Shown here in pieces: positions 10,769-24,900 of a DNA stretch of 64,000 bases; positions within the stretch are counted from its first letter, which is position 1, and every line of letters begins with the position of its first letter. The stretch is from Carnegiea gigantea. Its lineage: Eukaryota > Streptophyta > Magnoliopsida > Caryophyllales > Cactaceae. The translations under genes were made by a program, and so were the position numbers. Where the stretch lies: positions 682,001 through 746,000 of the forward strand of contig JAKOGI010000001.1 in NCBI GenBank assembly GCA_029747015.1, written 5' to 3'. The notes beneath the pieces are model-generated. The model had not been told where the DNA came from and did not search any database. It saw nothing but the letters and a program-made list of their open reading frames with translations.

Positions 10769-13389
10769 TTTTAACTCTTTACATCTCTAAAAAATTCTTA
10801 TAACTTCTTACATCTTCAGACAACTCTTTGCAGCTCATTATATCTTATTTTAGCTTTCTAATATTTATAACAACTGCTTACAACTTCTTACCATTGCTTA
10901 TATTTTTTTACAGTTCATTACAATGCTTGTAACTTCTTAATCATGATAGCTCTTATAACTTATTACAACTTATTTCATTTCTTACAACCTACGGCAGCTT
11001 CATATCGCAAAAAAGAAAAGGGCCTTGAGCTCTGCCTTGAGCCTTGGATAAGCTCGTGGGCCAATCTGTTTCTCCAAAATGAAAGAAGTTTTATACTATT
11101 GTTACAATGTCTTTTGTGCGGGGCTTCATCCAAGTTAAGAGTTCCCTTAATAAAATCTCGCCGGGCATTTATCATTACTCACTGTAATCGATGCAAATAC
11201 GAGTGATATAGTTCATAAAAAGACGATCATCACTTCTACTGTATTGTGCATAACCTCTCATAAATATTACATAAATAATTCGTTCGTCACATTGTTACTC
11301 CTATAATTGACATTCCATGATCTCTAAAATAATATTCTTGACTATTGTTTTCTCCCAAGAATATATATGCAGGAAAATTTATTACATTAGAGCATATTTT
11401 TTTCCACTTATCACAAATATTTATCACCAGTATTTGGTTAGCACCAATTAGCACCAATCAGCACTCATCGTCTTTCTTAGTCACAATTTCAACCTTGATC
11501 AGCACTTATCAGCACTGATTGACTCTCATCAGCTCTCATCAGCAAGAAAGTACGTATGATAAATTGAAGAGCACACGACACTCATCAATAAGAAAGTACT
11601 TACGATAAACTGAAAAGAAATTAGCACTCATCAGCAAGAAAGCACTCATCAGTACTGGTCGTCTTTCTTATTCACAATTGAAACTTTGATCAGCACTTAA
11701 AAAAAATCTTAGAAAGTTCAAAAGAAGTATTTTTAGTTAGAACTAACTAAAATATAAAGTTAATTAGATTGATTAAATTTCCAGTCAAAATTCATGATAT
11801 TTGACCAATAAAAATCAATGACAATGAGATGGAGGAAGAACATGAACAAGAGAACTAACATGATCCTTTTCTTGATGAGTTGATGATCAAGGTAACGTCC
11901 ATTGGACACCGCTGCACGAATACTTAGTCATCACTTATGCGCGCATTAATGCATTTGGTAATCATGTCACCAGCGCGGCGCGCAGTGCAATAGCCAATGG
12001 GGAGTACCATCAATTATGCCGGCCACTGCAAAGTCTTCCCATTCAAACACGACTAAACACCACCACCATCCCTTTGACATCAGTATTCCTCTCACGCAAA
12101 CCTACAATGCCACATACTTTTCTTCTTTGATGTACACAATGACCATCTCCTAATCTGTCAAAGAGATATTGGCGTTACTCCTGAAAAGATCCCTTTGATC
12201 ACATCAAATCCTGGGCGTCTTCAATTAGGGAGTAAAAATAGACTCCCTTACGACTGAATACCAAGTCCTTTGTTTTATATTATTACTATTGTGGATTCAA
12301 AGCAAACGAGTTTAAATAAGATGTTTTTGCAGTCTTTCTACTTTTGCAATGTTTTACTCTTTTTCGTTGAAAAAATTTTATGTACTCTCAACTATTGTTT
12401 CATTATATTTTTTTAAAAATACACTATTATTTATGATGTCACATAACTTCATAATTTTCTTTCTCCGAATAAACAATATAACAAAATATTCCATTGATAA
12501 GGATGTCACAGATGCAAGTGACAGCTGGACCGCTACTCACTCTACCTTCTACCGTTACCCCCTTGAGTTCGAACCGAGTACACAAAAATGTCAAGTATTT
12601 GTGTGGTTCAGCCTGTGAGTCTGAGTTTCTAACTAAACTTTAGTATTACCCTCTTCCCTGACCTAGTACGGCCCATTAAGATGCTCTCAAATACAGGTCC
12701 AATCGTTTAAGCTCGGTTACCAATTAAAAAAAAATTCATTTTAAGGAACAAATTATGCCATACTACTGATAGCTTGTTAATTTGTTATATGTAAGTGAGT
12801 CTATGGCCTACCTTGTTAGGTAAGGCCCAAAGATCTTTTTTTTTTTTTTTTTTGGGTTTTTGTGGAGCATGTGTGAAAATAGGGGACGTTTTGGGTAGAG
12901 TTGGAAAACGGGACAGGTTGGGTCGACCTATTTAATGAACAGGTTAATTTCGTATCGTTATTAAAAATGGCCTAGATTTGTTCAAAATTAAAAAATAACA
13001 GGTTTTAAAGCTAAACAGTGAAATTGTATTGATTTCTGGTCAAAATTGGTTTTGTTCGATTTTGGTGGTCAGATTATCGAGTCGGGGTCAGACTTTTCTA
13101 ACTCTAATTTTGTGAATAAAAAGAAAGAAAAAATAGGGATATATCTCTGAACCTGTCCTAACTAACGTATAAAATAGGGCAAAGACTATGGTATAATATT
13201 AACACCTTCACTTACATAATATTCACGCTATAGAACACTTCCCCTGATATCTGCAATATTAATTTGACTTGAAGAGCGCATACCCTGACCAGCATAGTGA
13301 TGGTACATTGTAGGTGCTGGATTAATGGAATATTCAGATGGCCCGCCACAAGGGCGGGGCCCATTAAACGAAAGGGGCCCATTTGTCAA
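10769..13389. other. Intergenic, with short-word repeats
   Basis: From 10769 to about 11000 the words CTTATAACTTCTTAC and ACAACTTCTTAC recur; this is the sequence into which the LTR element at 6938 inserted. From about 11430 to 11700 words such as ATCAGCACTCATCAG and AAGAAAGTAC recur irregularly. The rest is AT-rich and shows no gene. Confidence 0.5.
11430..11700. repeat. Irregular tandem repeats of CAGCACTCATCAG-type words
   Basis: GCACTCATC, ATCAGCACT and AGCAAGAAAG recur at irregular spacing, and the segment from GTCTTTCTTA to TTGATCAGCACTTA appears twice (about 11470-11507 and 11660-11700). It looks like a degenerate satellite or MITE interior. Confidence 0.5.
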
Positions 13390-13399
13390 TATATAAATA
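13390..13399 (+). promoter_or_regulatory. TATA box of the DUF1685 gene
   Basis: TATATAAATA lies 130 bp upstream of the start codon at 13529, with a pyrimidine-rich leader in between. Position and sequence fit a plant core promoter. Confidence 0.6.
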
Positions 13400-13528
13400 C
13401 AGCAGCACAGGTCATTATGACTTGGACCAGCCACAACTCATTTTCTTTTCCTTTTTTTTTTAAAGAAAAACCCCTCCTCCATTTCCTCTCTCCGCCACTC
13501 CCCCTTCGAATCCCACCTCCCTCCACCA

Positions 13529-14754
13529 ATGGCGTCGGGTCATACCGCACCGATTTCCCTACACGAGCCAGCGCCGCTGCTCAAGCAGAAGTCCTGGGCG
13601 CCGGACTCATACCGGGAGGAGGCGTGGCTCCGCCAGAAGGAGCGGCTGTCACGGCGGAGCCGCCGCTCCAAGAGCCTCACCGACGAGGATATGGATGAAC
13701 TCAGAGCCTGTATCGAACTCGGGTTCGGGTTCGACTCGCCCAACTCCTCGGGGCCGGATCAACGGTTGTCGGATACTTTCCCTGCTCTAGGGTTTTACTA
13801 CGCTGTCAACAAGAACTATAGCGACACCGTTTTGAGATCAAGTTCGTCGTCTTCTCTCACTAGTTCCTCTGAGAGCGATTTTTCTCTCTCCTCCCCCGTC
13901 GACAGCCCTCTCACCATGTTCCCCCCTGGTATTCCCCCCCCCCCTCTCTATATATATCTGAAATTCTGAATTTAGATGATTTTTGCATGTTAATTCATTT
14001 GCTGATTTTTTTTTCCTTTTTGAATTTTGAAAAGGCAAATTAATCACGTTCAGTGTTTTTTTTAGCCGTTTCATAACGTCTCAATTTTCAGTAATTTGGT
14101 GCGAATTTTGGACTGCATATGAGATTTAAAATTTTACATTAATGTCATCTCAGAACTAATATTTATTACGTGTAGAAATTTGAATTTAAGCTAACTAGGG
14201 CTAAAAGGTATCATCATTGCTTGTCTCATTGAGATTTAATGTACATTTGCTTTTGTGTTGATGGACAAATTTTTGTATTGTTTTTAACTAGATTTTGTTG
14301 TTATTTCTAAGGAGCTGAATTTTTACATTAATGCCATCTTAGAACAAGTATTCAATTGCTGGTCTCTTGGGATTTTAGTGTACGATCACTATTGTGTGAA
14401 ACACCCCCCCCCAAAAAAAAGAAACAATTGGTGTTGTTCGATACATTTTTATACATATTATCTTTAAGCCGATTTTAATGTTCGATTACTTTTTTTAAAA
14501 TTTCAGAAGGGATTTTATTTTATATATACTTAATCCAAGCTAGGATAAATTTTGTTAAAAATTCAAGTTTTAATGAAGTGGTATACTGTAACAATAAGAA
14601 TGAAGTCAATGCACAAATTAACCTTTAAAAAGTTAGTGAATAATGATGGATTATGATGGACATATGGCATGCAGGGGATGATCCGAAGACCATGAAGACA
14701 AGGTTGAGACAGTGGGCACAAATTGTTGCTTGTTCGGTGAAGCAATTACGCTGA
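13529..14754 (+). CDS. DUF1685 family protein, 2 exons (159 aa)
   Basis: Exon 1 is 13529-13928 and exon 2 is 14675-14754. The donor CCTG|GTATTC and acceptor GCAG|GG join a Gly codon and give an unbroken 159-residue frame. The family is plant-specific and of unknown function. The sequence shows its hallmarks: a basic Arg/Ser stretch, then KSLTDEDMDELRACIELGFG (about residues 49-68), LGFYYAVN, a Ser-rich spacer, and the conserved C-terminus GDDPKTMKTRLRQWAQ followed by VACSVKQ, all of it in exon 2. Without splicing the frame ends about 14 residues into the intron, so a single-exon call would lose the most conserved segment. No membrane segment or signal peptide is visible. The TATA box at 13390 and the GC-rich coding exon fit an expressed gene. 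Confidence 0.9.
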
Positions 14755-15908
14755 TAAAACAGTCCATCCATCCATCCATCATGTCATGACCGTCCGTCCA
14801 TGTTTAATTAGTCTTCTTTTTGGTGTTTAAATTCACAGGGCCCAGTTTGTTTAATTGCTTGTGCATAGCTGTTCTTACTTTTGGACTAGGTGTTGTTCTC
14901 GCATCTAACCCATATATATTAACCCAAATCACAGCATCCCCCCCCCCTCTTCCAAACAGTAACTTTTGTTAATATTTTTGTATGGAAGTTATTTACATTT
15001 TGATGTTTTGTCATCTCTGATCACTTCACCAGGATTATTCATTTTGAATGTAAAATTTAGGATGAGACTATCTGAAATTAAGTTATTCTAAGGCAGTTGA
15101 TGTGACTCTTAATAAGTTGGAATTCTCCCAAGTTCCAATAAATCTCATGATGACTTGTTCACTAAATACAAACCGTGAATGAAATATTACATTGCAGAAT
15201 ATTTTTTATGTGTGTGTATGCGCGCGTATGTGCGCCTTCAAACTTTTTAAAAAAAATTTAGTTTGAAGGGAAGGAAAGGGGTACAGGAAAGGGGATAAAA
15301 AAGAAATAGACAGCTAATTTTCCTATATATATGTAAAAGGGCAGTGGGTTTGCACTTGCGAAACTGATCAAGGCAAGGGATTCAACTATATTTTGCTTCG
15401 GCTCTGCATAGTTGTTTGAGTTGAGCTTAGACCTCTGCTTCTGCAAGCCCATATGAAAGCATTACATATTTATTGTCAAAAATGTGGGGATTGTCAGCGT
15501 GTTCTGCATGCTGGCATCCACTAAGAACTGAATAGAAGAATGTACAGTTGTAAATAAATGTCACCAAAGAAAGAAAAGAGCAAATGTTCCAATAGCTAGC
15601 CCACTGAAATGAGGCAAAGTAATAGGTCTCAGTTAGTTCAATTAATAAATTTTTTGAGAATTGTTATAAAAAATTTAGGTTTGAATCCCGCATAGATCAA
15701 CTTTTGTCCCCCTTATTTGCCAAAGCTTATATTGTACATTCGAGAGTATGTACTTTTGTAAGTCAGATGAGTGAAATATATGTTGATAACCGCTCACATA
15801 GCAATACATGTTGAAAAATACATGTGACTAAACATAACCTAAATTTTCAACCGGAAGAATGATGATGAGTTTTTTAGTCTGGGAGGAATCAAGTCCTATT
15901 GAGATGAA
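14755..15908. other. 3' flank and intergenic sequence
   Basis: It contains the 3'UTR of the DUF1685 gene, short C-runs and a small GTGTGTGTATGCGCGCG run near 15210. No gene or transposon end is recognised. Confidence 0.5.
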
Positions 15909-16333
15909 GAGCATGTTCGGTAAAATTAGCTGTTTTAGTAATGGCTAGCTGTTTTACTAGCTGTTTGCGGTTTTACTGGCGATTAGTTAGGACCCATTAG
16001 TAGCTAATGGTTAGCTGTTTCAACTAGCAATTTAAAATAAATGCGTTTGGTATATATAGCTGATGGAGTAGCAGATTTATGTAAAATGACTAAAAACAGT
16101 ACAATAAATAAAAGTTTTTAGTAAATAAAAAGAAGAATTTTATAATTTGCAATGCAACCATGAGGTAGATGTTGTTAAAAGCTACTTTCATTATCTTTTG
16201 AAAAACACTACCCAAACTCTAACCACTACCTCATTCACTCCTTTACCGAACACTTTTAAGTAGTGGTTTACAACATTTTGACCACTACAAACCACTAACC
16301 TCTACTTCAACTTCTATTAGCGAACACAGCCGA
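15909..16333. mobile_element. MITE-like element, family B (GTTCGGTAA ends)
   Basis: The left end AGCATGTTCGGTAAAATTAGC is loosely mirrored by CTATTAGCGAACACAGCCG at the right. The interior has repeated GCTGTTTTAGTA and CCACTAC words but no coding frame. The element at 61148-61571 has comparable ends and a similar interior with repeated GCTATCCGCTA words. The inverted repeats are imperfect and no target duplication is certain. Confidence 0.45.
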
Positions 16334-19028
16334 AGGCAAGGTGAAAAAGATGGTTTACAACTAAACCTAATTCTTATTCTTATTAATTTACGAGGTGGTC
16401 AGAAATCGAGATTTTTCTTAGTACGTAGTTTATCATGGATAATTTGCCTATTGGGTGGGGAGTGTGATGGTTATTCAGAAAAAGTTAAAGCAGCTGTCAA
16501 TTTTGGAGTGAGATTTCTATCTTTTGAGCGGTACTTTTGTTATGCCCTGTTATTTAAAGGAGATGGAGTCACAAAATCATGAAGAAGGACTTGCATAAAG
16601 GCATGATCGACCCCAGAACCATCCTTATACATTTATAAGTTTCATTGTCATACTTATATGAATATTTAGTGTGATTACAAAATAGGGAAAAAAAACTATC
16701 TTCACAAAACGAAACTACATTATATTTTAAACGATCGGATCACAAATTAGCACAATCGGAAAATACCGTTCAACACTACTAGGGTAAAATCTTGGCTCCG
16801 CCAATACCACTAAAATGCTTTTATTACGATTGTCAATTTAGAGGTATAAAATGGTGAAAGTTTTGTTTTATTAAGGCGGGTAATTTTATTTTTCTTAAAA
16901 AAGGAAGTTAAGAGACTCTCTTGACAAATATGAAAAATTAATAGATTTTATAATTAACTTTTAACTACAATGGTGAAGATCTTATATTTCTTAAATTATG
17001 ATGGTCATTATCTTCATAGGAAATTTGATTTTTGTGAAAGTTATCAAATGAGAGTTTTTTTTTAAAAAAAGATGGGCATGGCCTTTTATATAAGGAAATA
17101 GAGAGGAAAATCTATGAAATCAAAAGATTTTTTATTAAATATTGAGTATTTTTTTTGGTTAAATGGAAGCTTAGAAATTTGTTGCCCAAAAAAAAACAAA
17201 GAAGACTTAACATATTCTATGTTTTTAATTATGAGGATAATTATTTTCATAAAAAATCTAATGACTATGATTATATTTTCAAATAATCTAATGGTTCAAA
17301 ATCTCAAATTTATGAGAAAATTGCAACAAGGCTTATCATCACTACATTGCTTTTATATTAAAGTGTACAAGACTGTGTGTCTATATATATATATATTATA
17401 TAGAGGTAGCATATCAAATGAGAACAACATTAATCTCAACCCTTAATGTGTAATCTAATGGTTAAGAATAAGTGAGGTTAAACAAAATAATAAAAATCTA
17501 ACCCCCCCAAACACCCCCCCCCCCCCCCCACCACACGATAGCTGACAACTGCATCTTTGGTGGGCTACCATGGCTACTGCCGGCACACCTGCTAGGACCA
17601 TTCGCTGCCAGCACACCTGCCACGACTGTTCTTTGGCCCCTTTCAGGCGTTGTTAGCCTAGTTTGCCTACCTCCAGGGTCCACGCCCATGGTAGAACCCA
17701 TCTTCGCCACTAGATTCGACCGCCGGCACCGCCGTTTTAAGCTCCCCCTTGGTGGGTTTACTGCTGTTGTGTAAAATAAGAGAACACATTAAAAGCTACC
17801 TATGAAATCGGCGGCCTTTGGGCTTGGTGGAGGTCAACATTTGTCGAAGTTGTGGTGGCTGACAATTGAAGTTGCAGTGGCTGGCGTGATGGGTGGCGCT
17901 TCATGGACGGTGATGCTGGCCGACGATTTGTGCAGCGGCAGATTTGTATAGGAAGGTAGGGTTTTGAATTAAATCCTATACACAACAACACTTAAAAATT
18001 ATATACACAACAACACTTAAAAATTAAATTTGTATACGAGGGCTGGGGTTTGAAATATGATTTTATATGTCGTAAGTGAGCGTGTGTTAGAGCAAGAACA
18101 GTAGTGAGCTAATTTTTTGGCTCATCGGTGGGGCCTACCACTGTCACATCAATCCTCTCTCCAATTTTTTACCTCACAAGTCTCACCCTCTCCAATGGTT
18201 GGCTCACTACCTTGGCTCACCAAATAAAATAATACTCATGGACCCACACCCCAACACACATCAACTTTTTTAAAATCCAAAAAAACAAAAAACTAATAAA
18301 ACTTAATAACAAAAAAAAAAAGAAAAAGGTTGGGGAACGCCCGCTGCCGAAAGCCTCCCTGCGGGCCCAGTAACACAAGCCAACCAATGCAATTGCCCGG
18401 GCCATTTTTTTCACTTGCTTCCTCCAAATTCTTTCCCGTGGGCCAAGCAGTGGCCCTGCTCTTGCTTTAACTTTTGCATTAGTAAATAAAAAAACTCTAT
18501 TTTGTATAATGATCTTATGAGATCCGATTTTATGTGTTCTTATTGTGCAAAAACATTGTCCATCGTATTTCATCACGTTAGGAAAGATTGATTCACCAAC
18601 CTTCTCAAACGGTTAGAAATCATAATTCAAAAGCGAATTAGAGTTCATCTCCTTGATTACCATTTACCAGCATCGGCCCTATTTTGATTAACTGACGCTG
18701 ATCAATTGAACGTGCAAAGTGGGAGTCGAGTCTGTCACGATAAGAAAAGAGCGGGTATAGTCGGCTGTCGGCCTCATGGTAATGAGCCATTGAGACCCAA
18801 AATCTATCTGCAAAATTTCAATTTATCTACAGAACTTCAAGAACTCATCCACAACTAAATTATAGTCTCAACTATGTTCTTTACTTTATAGTGCTTCCGC
18901 CATTCAAAAAATATTGGCTTTTTTAACATCTTGTAATATTTAATTTTTTGGCGATCAATTTTTAGCATTATATATCATTGAAAAATGCAAGCACAGGAAA
19001 TTGATTGGTGGTCGAGCCAGTGCAAAAA
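16334..19028. other. Intergenic, no gene recognised
   Basis: AT-rich to about 17490, then a C-run and a GC-richer block (17500-17960) with opposing short frames but no domain. TATACACAACAACACTTAAA is repeated at about 17978 and 18002. A dispersed repeat sits at 18088-18260. The sequence then leads into the left end of the CACTA element. Confidence 0.45.
18088..18260. repeat. Dispersed repeat related to 5170-5345
   Basis: It shares GTTAGAG, GGGGCCTAC and CACCAAATAAAATAAT followed by CATGGACCC with the block at 5170-5345. The internal words GTGAGCTAA and GGCTCA recur in both orientations, which would allow fold-back. Probably a short non-autonomous element; ends are not defined. Confidence 0.4.
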
Positions 19029-19049
19029 CACTTAAAAAAAAGTCCAAAT

Positions 19050-19410
19050 AAAGACGGAATAAGCGACGAAAAAAGGCTAGCCAGCGACGGAATTTTGAAT
19101 TCAATGACGGAATTGACGACAGAAAACTGTTGTCGAATTTTCGCTCATCACTAAGTAAATGGCGACGGAATTTCAAAATTCCGTCGCCATTAATGACGGA
19201 AACAGTAACGGCCCATGCGACAAACCTTTTTTTGGCGGGAGATAAATTGGCCGGGAAGTCAGCGACGGATGAAATTTCCGTCACCACTACCGACGGACTT
19301 AGCGACGGAAGGTCCGCTGCTAATGGCGATGAAAATCAATTCCGTCACTTCCTTCTGCTTTGAAAAAAAGAAATTTTCTTGTTCCGTCGCCGATCCGTCA
19401 CTAAGTTTCT
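19050..19410. repeat. Left subterminal repeats of the CACTA element
   Basis: GACGGAA and its complement TTCCGTC occur more than ten times within about 350 bp, often as GCGACGGAATTT or ATTCCGTCGCC and in both orientations. The same motif crowds the right end at 26570-26820. Confidence 0.8.
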
Positions 19411-19851
19411 AATTTTTTTTTTAAATAACAACGCTTATTTTTGCTCATATCCCTTAGTACACACATTTTAATCCCTGCAAGAAATTTACAAGGAGTGTTC
19501 ACTCCATCAACGTCAAATGGCTTCGCATGAATTCATTCGAAGCGTTCTCAACAATTCTAAGTCATGCAAAGGTGGAATATCACATCCAAAGCAACACTTC
19601 AAACCAGGGGTTTTCAATTCACAAAGCACAAGCCCCAAACAAAGTATATACATATCGCAAACCATAAATCCAAACAAACCAGAAGTTGCTAGTAATTGAA
19701 AGTAAAGTTATGTTTGCAGAAGAGGAAGAAGCAAGCGCTAAGGGGAGGGGAATGAAATAAGCGCCAAGGGGAGGGGAAGCAAGCAACAAGAGGTGTACTT
19801 CATGAAGAAACAAGCAAGAGAGCCACCAACTGAACGAAAACTGCAACCAAC

Positions 19852-21768
19852 TCAATCACCAAGGTGAGGATCATTATCTTCCTCTTCCTCTTCCTCATCC
19901 TCATCTTTATTATGTTGGGAATGATGAGTAAAGGGTGACTAAGATCCCGAGCCAGAAGCTTGTTGCATTTGGAAGAAAGCTTGCAGGCGCTGATCGATGC
20001 TCATAATTTGTTGGCTCAGTTATTAGTTGATTTGGGTGAGCAATTTATTGGATTCCTCCAGTTGCTTACATTTCTCCATAAGCAACCGGTAACTTTCAGC
20101 TTGTGAAGTTAGCTCACCCCCCAAGTTGGTTACTACACCCCTTAAGTCATTGAGCTCTTGTTGCGATGACGTATAATCGATACCTGCTGACAGGCATTTA
20201 AGTGAAGTACGCATTAGTATTACAATTAAGTAAACTTATCGTATAACCATGTTCATTGAAACTTTAATATGAAAACTGTACTGGCACTTTGAGTGGGATT
20301 GAAGTAATCGAATTCCCTAATATTGACAGCCTCATCGCCAATATCATAAATACGGCCCTTTTTGTTTTTGTACGTCTTCACCCACAACTCATTTGGGGTT
20401 GCAAGTGTCTAGTTTGGATCTTGAAAAGTGTCATTCCCAATCCCTTGAGAGTTGATTACATTTTAAAATTCACGTTCAAAGGATTCCTACAATATCACAA
20501 CATGCACAAAAAATCATATATGTTACAGTTAATGAAAGTAAAGTATACAAGTCCAGGCTGAACTATTAATAAAGATTGAGAATAGCTAATTGCTTACATA
20601 TATTTGTTGTGATTTCTTGTCAACCTAAGATACATCTTCTTTGCCATGGAGTTTGTGAGTGCGGCTGAATAATTCAACAATTGTAGGCTCCGTATCAAGT
20701 TGTTCCCTCTATATACGTGTCACATAGAATTATGTCAAACACAAGCCAAACCATAGTGAAAGTGGGCTGGAATATTAAAGTTAAAGCAATACATAGAATT
20801 CATTTACCAGACGCCTCCTATACTCATGCATAAGGATCGAGCCACAGGTGTTTCACGCAATTTCTTGTAACCTTTGTTCGCCCAGTATTGTTAGAGTCCC
20901 TCCCATTGAGCATCACCGAGCCAAACATGCTTCTTGTTGTGCTTCCTTGCTCTGCCAAGGAAGTCTCTCAAGCGTGCATTGCCTCGGTTTTTAAAATTTT
21001 TTCTTATACGGTCCTCATGGACTGGATCCCAAGTAAACCACTTCTGCAATTATGAAAACAACAAACACATCAAATAATATAATAATAATTTATCATATTC
21101 ACACAAACTGAAAATATGTAGTCACTTTAGTTACCTTGAACTCCCCAAGTTATAAATCTCGTACTGGTTTGGGCACTTGACCCTAAGTAGGCCAAGCTCT
21201 ATCATATTTGCTTTGAAATATGAGCGAAATTCTAATAACAGCACCATCATTGGGGAAAAACCTAATTGAACATAACACATCAAATTGATTAGTTGTGATG
21301 CAAAATAGTTGAAGTTCATAACATATAACAATTGAAGACTTACCCGTTACCATCTGGCTCAATCTAAGTCTTTGCTCGAGTGCTCTCATGACCAGATTGT
21401 GCTTCACTTTCTCCAATTGTAATGTTGTCTTGGGACTGATTTGTATTAGGGTCAATGGGTTGGAGAGTAGGCTACACAGTGTTGACAAAAGGGGGGTTTG
21501 GAGGAATATTGTATGCAAATTGGCCATACATGGTACTTTGGTTGGGAATGTATGAGGTCTGATGATAGAAAGCCCCAAATGGAGGAGGCATTGATCCTGA
21601 AAGACTTGGTATGTAACCAGCCATTATGGCTCCTGGCTAAACTGGGACATGAGGTGTTTGGGGGGAAGATGGATCAACATCTATTGCAGTTGGATCTACG
21701 GCAGAGCTCCTATGCCCTTGTCCTCTACCCCGAGTGGAGGACTTACCTCGATGAGAACTGGAATCCAT
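19852..21768 (-). pseudogene. TNPA-like / Transposase_24 pseudogene of the CACTA element
   Basis: The probable start is the ATG at 21766-21768, giving MDSSSHRGKSSTRGRGQG. Later segments include an exon from 21043 downward that begins KWFTWDP and contains LRDFLGRARKHNKK and VWLGDAQWEGL, typical of the plant Transposase_24 (Ptta/En/Spm) family. A coiled-coil stretch (20023-20214, QELNDLRG...KCKQLEESNKLL) follows, then an acidic tail ending HLGD at 19852. In CACTA elements this protein binds subterminal repeats and assists the main transposase. Stops interrupt it after WEGL, after LLTQIN and after GSGS, and others occur in the N-terminal region, so it is not functional. Exon boundaries other than that at 21043 are uncertain. 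Confidence 0.65.
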
Positions 21769-21951
21769 ACCTGAAATAGGTGACAATAAATGCCAGTACA
21801 AATATATAATAATGGCACATATCAACCGTTTAGTCAGACATCATAATAGGTAGGTAACACATATTTTCAAAATTCATTCATACAATAACAGTAAAGTCAT
21901 AACCAATAGTTTCCATGCAAAGTCCTCAAATATATAAGAATTCATAAGCAC

Positions 21952-24900
21952 TCAATCATCTGTATCATCATCATCATCATCGTCATCATCGTCATCATCA
22001 TACAAATGCAAATTTTTCTCTACTTCATATGTTTCATTACCGTCATCCCACTCATCCTCTTCATCACCCTCATAATCCTCTACCTCATCTATCTTGTCAT
22101 TAACTTGAATGAGTGAAAACTCCATTTTATCATTAACCTCTTCCAGTGGTGCACTTTCATCTGCTAATGATGTAGAGATATCATCATTCACAGGTTCAAC
22201 GCTTATCGTCATGTCCATTTGTTAGTAGGTAGTAGGTAGAGTGTACTGTTTATCCCCTCTCGCCCTTAATTTGGTTGGTATGATAACAAGCCAATTGGCC
22301 CTATCCCTTGAGCGATCTGTATATGGCATGAAGTATACTTATGATGCAATGTTCGAGAAGATAAATGGGTCGTACTTTCAGTACTTCCTTATACGGTATA
22401 CCTTAATAAGTTTGCTTAGTTTATGAGATCGTGTCCCACGATTCAATGTGAGATCAAATAACTCACAATTGAATAGCACACGTCGTTTAAGTGGTTCACC
22501 TACATACTCAATTTGGACAGTATCCTTCAGTACGCCATAATAATCATTTTCAATATCGCCTTCCCCCATGCCACAAACACCAACACCACAATTATATATT
22601 TTCTTCCCGATGCTGCGAGCTTCTGTATAGAATTTGAATCCATTAACTCTATATGTCGTCCACGTCGATGCATACTGATTTGGCTTCGCAGCCAATTGTG
22701 TCACGTAGCAATATTTGTGGGTGTCGAATAATTGAATATAATGCACTTAAGGTGACATAACATGTGATTGTAGTTAATACAATGCACCTAACTGTTATGT
22801 TAAAATTATGAAGGAATGAGTTGTAATACTTACATTCTGACTAAACCAATCTGTAAAATGAGCTTCGATAATGGTGTCAACATCAGCGTCGCTGACATTG
22901 GGACGTGCAGTTCTGACTTGTTCTGTGAAAATTCTGTCATATTTTATGAAGGCCATTAATATACTTGTGTTCCGAACGATAAACTCAATTGGAAGTTAAA
23001 GTAGCACTCACCCAATATAAGGTGTAACTTCATCACAATTTAACAGCACGTGAAGATGGGCAGCAATATATTCGGCATCAGTGAAATACCTTAATCTTTC
23101 CTTACTAATAGCGGTCCCTTACGGTTCAAACACAGGTAGAGTTGAAAAATGATTATTATATTCATCGCCATCATTATTTCTCCTACATCTACTGCGCATG
23201 GAGGGCACACTAGAGCCGAAGTAATCGGAAGGGAAGAATGTCCTATCAGCTTCTAGGTATACTTCTGTGATTGAACCTTTAGGACATGCTTGTTGCTTTA
23301 TCTTTTTCTTCAATCGGCCAAAGAACCTAACAAATTTACAATTGCATTCATTTGTAAGTGATTACACGTATAAAAATTGAGATAAGATTTCATCGAGTAC
23401 AGTTTACTTTACCTCTCAAATGGATACATCTATCGGTATTGTACTAGACCATCAAGTTGAGCCTCTTCTGCCAAATGCACTAGCAGGTGCTTCATTACAT
23501 TGAAGAAGTTAGGAGGGAAAATCGTCTCCAACTTACACAAAGTGATGACAATATTTCGATGCATTTCCACAAGCATATCCTCTCGTAGTGTTGTTGAGCA
23601 TAAGTTCTTGAAGAACTGACTTATCTCAATGAGAGGTCTCAACACATCATCTGGGAGCGCACCAAATGTAATGGGTAAAAGAGTCTCCATGAACACGTGA
23701 CAATCATGACTTTTCATGTTACTGAACTTTGCCTCATTAGGGTCCACGATATTCCTCAAATTAGAGCAATATTCATTAGGCATTTGAAGCTCCTTTACCC
23801 ATTCACACAACTCTCTTCGTTTATCACAGGAAGTACGAACTTCGTTTTTGGCTTAACCGGCTTACCACTTGGGTCTGGATGTAAATGTAATTCTTGTCTA
23901 TCATATATTTCTGCAACATCCATTCTTGATTTGGCATTGTCCTTTGTTTTCCCATGGACATCCATAATAGTGTTAATGATGTTTTCGAAAAAGTTCTTTT
24001 CAATGTGCATCACATCCAAATTATGGCGGAGCAATTGGTGTTGCCAATAAGCCAACTCCCAAACTATGCTCTTTTTTGTCCAGTTGTGCTCATTTTTCTT
24101 AAATCTTAGTATGACAAAGTCACCATTTGTAATTACTATTGGGTAATTTTCCACCTCGGCATAAAGTTCTTTCCCAAATAAGCGGCGAGGAGGACGCCCT
24201 GTAACAATTCTGCATTTTCTAAATGCTATTCTATTTCTTCTGAACGTATGATTCCTAGGCAGAAAACACTGATGAAAATCAAACCATGAGAATTTACCTC
24301 CATTTCTCAATCTCAAAACCTTTTGCTATTTCATACATACTGGACATGCCAATTGCCCATTAGTACTCCACCCAGATAACATTCTATACGCAGAAAAATC
24401 ATTGATGGTCCATATAAGTGCAGCCTTCATCTGAAATGTATACCCCGTAGAAATGCCATATGTCTCAACTCCAACATCCCACAACTCTTTCAACTCATCA
24501 ATAAAAGGTTGTAAATATACATCCATTTTGTTTTGGGAATTTTTGGGGTCGGGGATTGCACAAGTCAAGAACATAAACGGTGTACTCATACACATTTCAG
24601 GGGGAAGGTTATAAGGTGTAACTACCACCGGGCAAATGGAGCAAGATCTTGAAGACAAAGTGAAAGGATTAAATCCATCAGCACATAAGCCAAGCTTCAC
24701 ATTCCGACGCTCGAAAGCAAAATCAGGGTACTTGTTATCAAAATGTTTCTATGCTGCCCCATGTGATGGATGACATAAAACACCGTCCTCACGCCGATGT
24801 TCAAAATACCACCTCATGTGCTCTGCAGTACTTCTTGATACATACAACCTTTGCAGTCGAGGTTTTAACGGCAAGTAATGCATCCTTGAGTATGGCAATG

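Noticed and set aside
18217..18576. 119-residue minus strand frame
   Set aside because: Low complexity with a long Phe run, overlapping a dispersed repeat; no domain.
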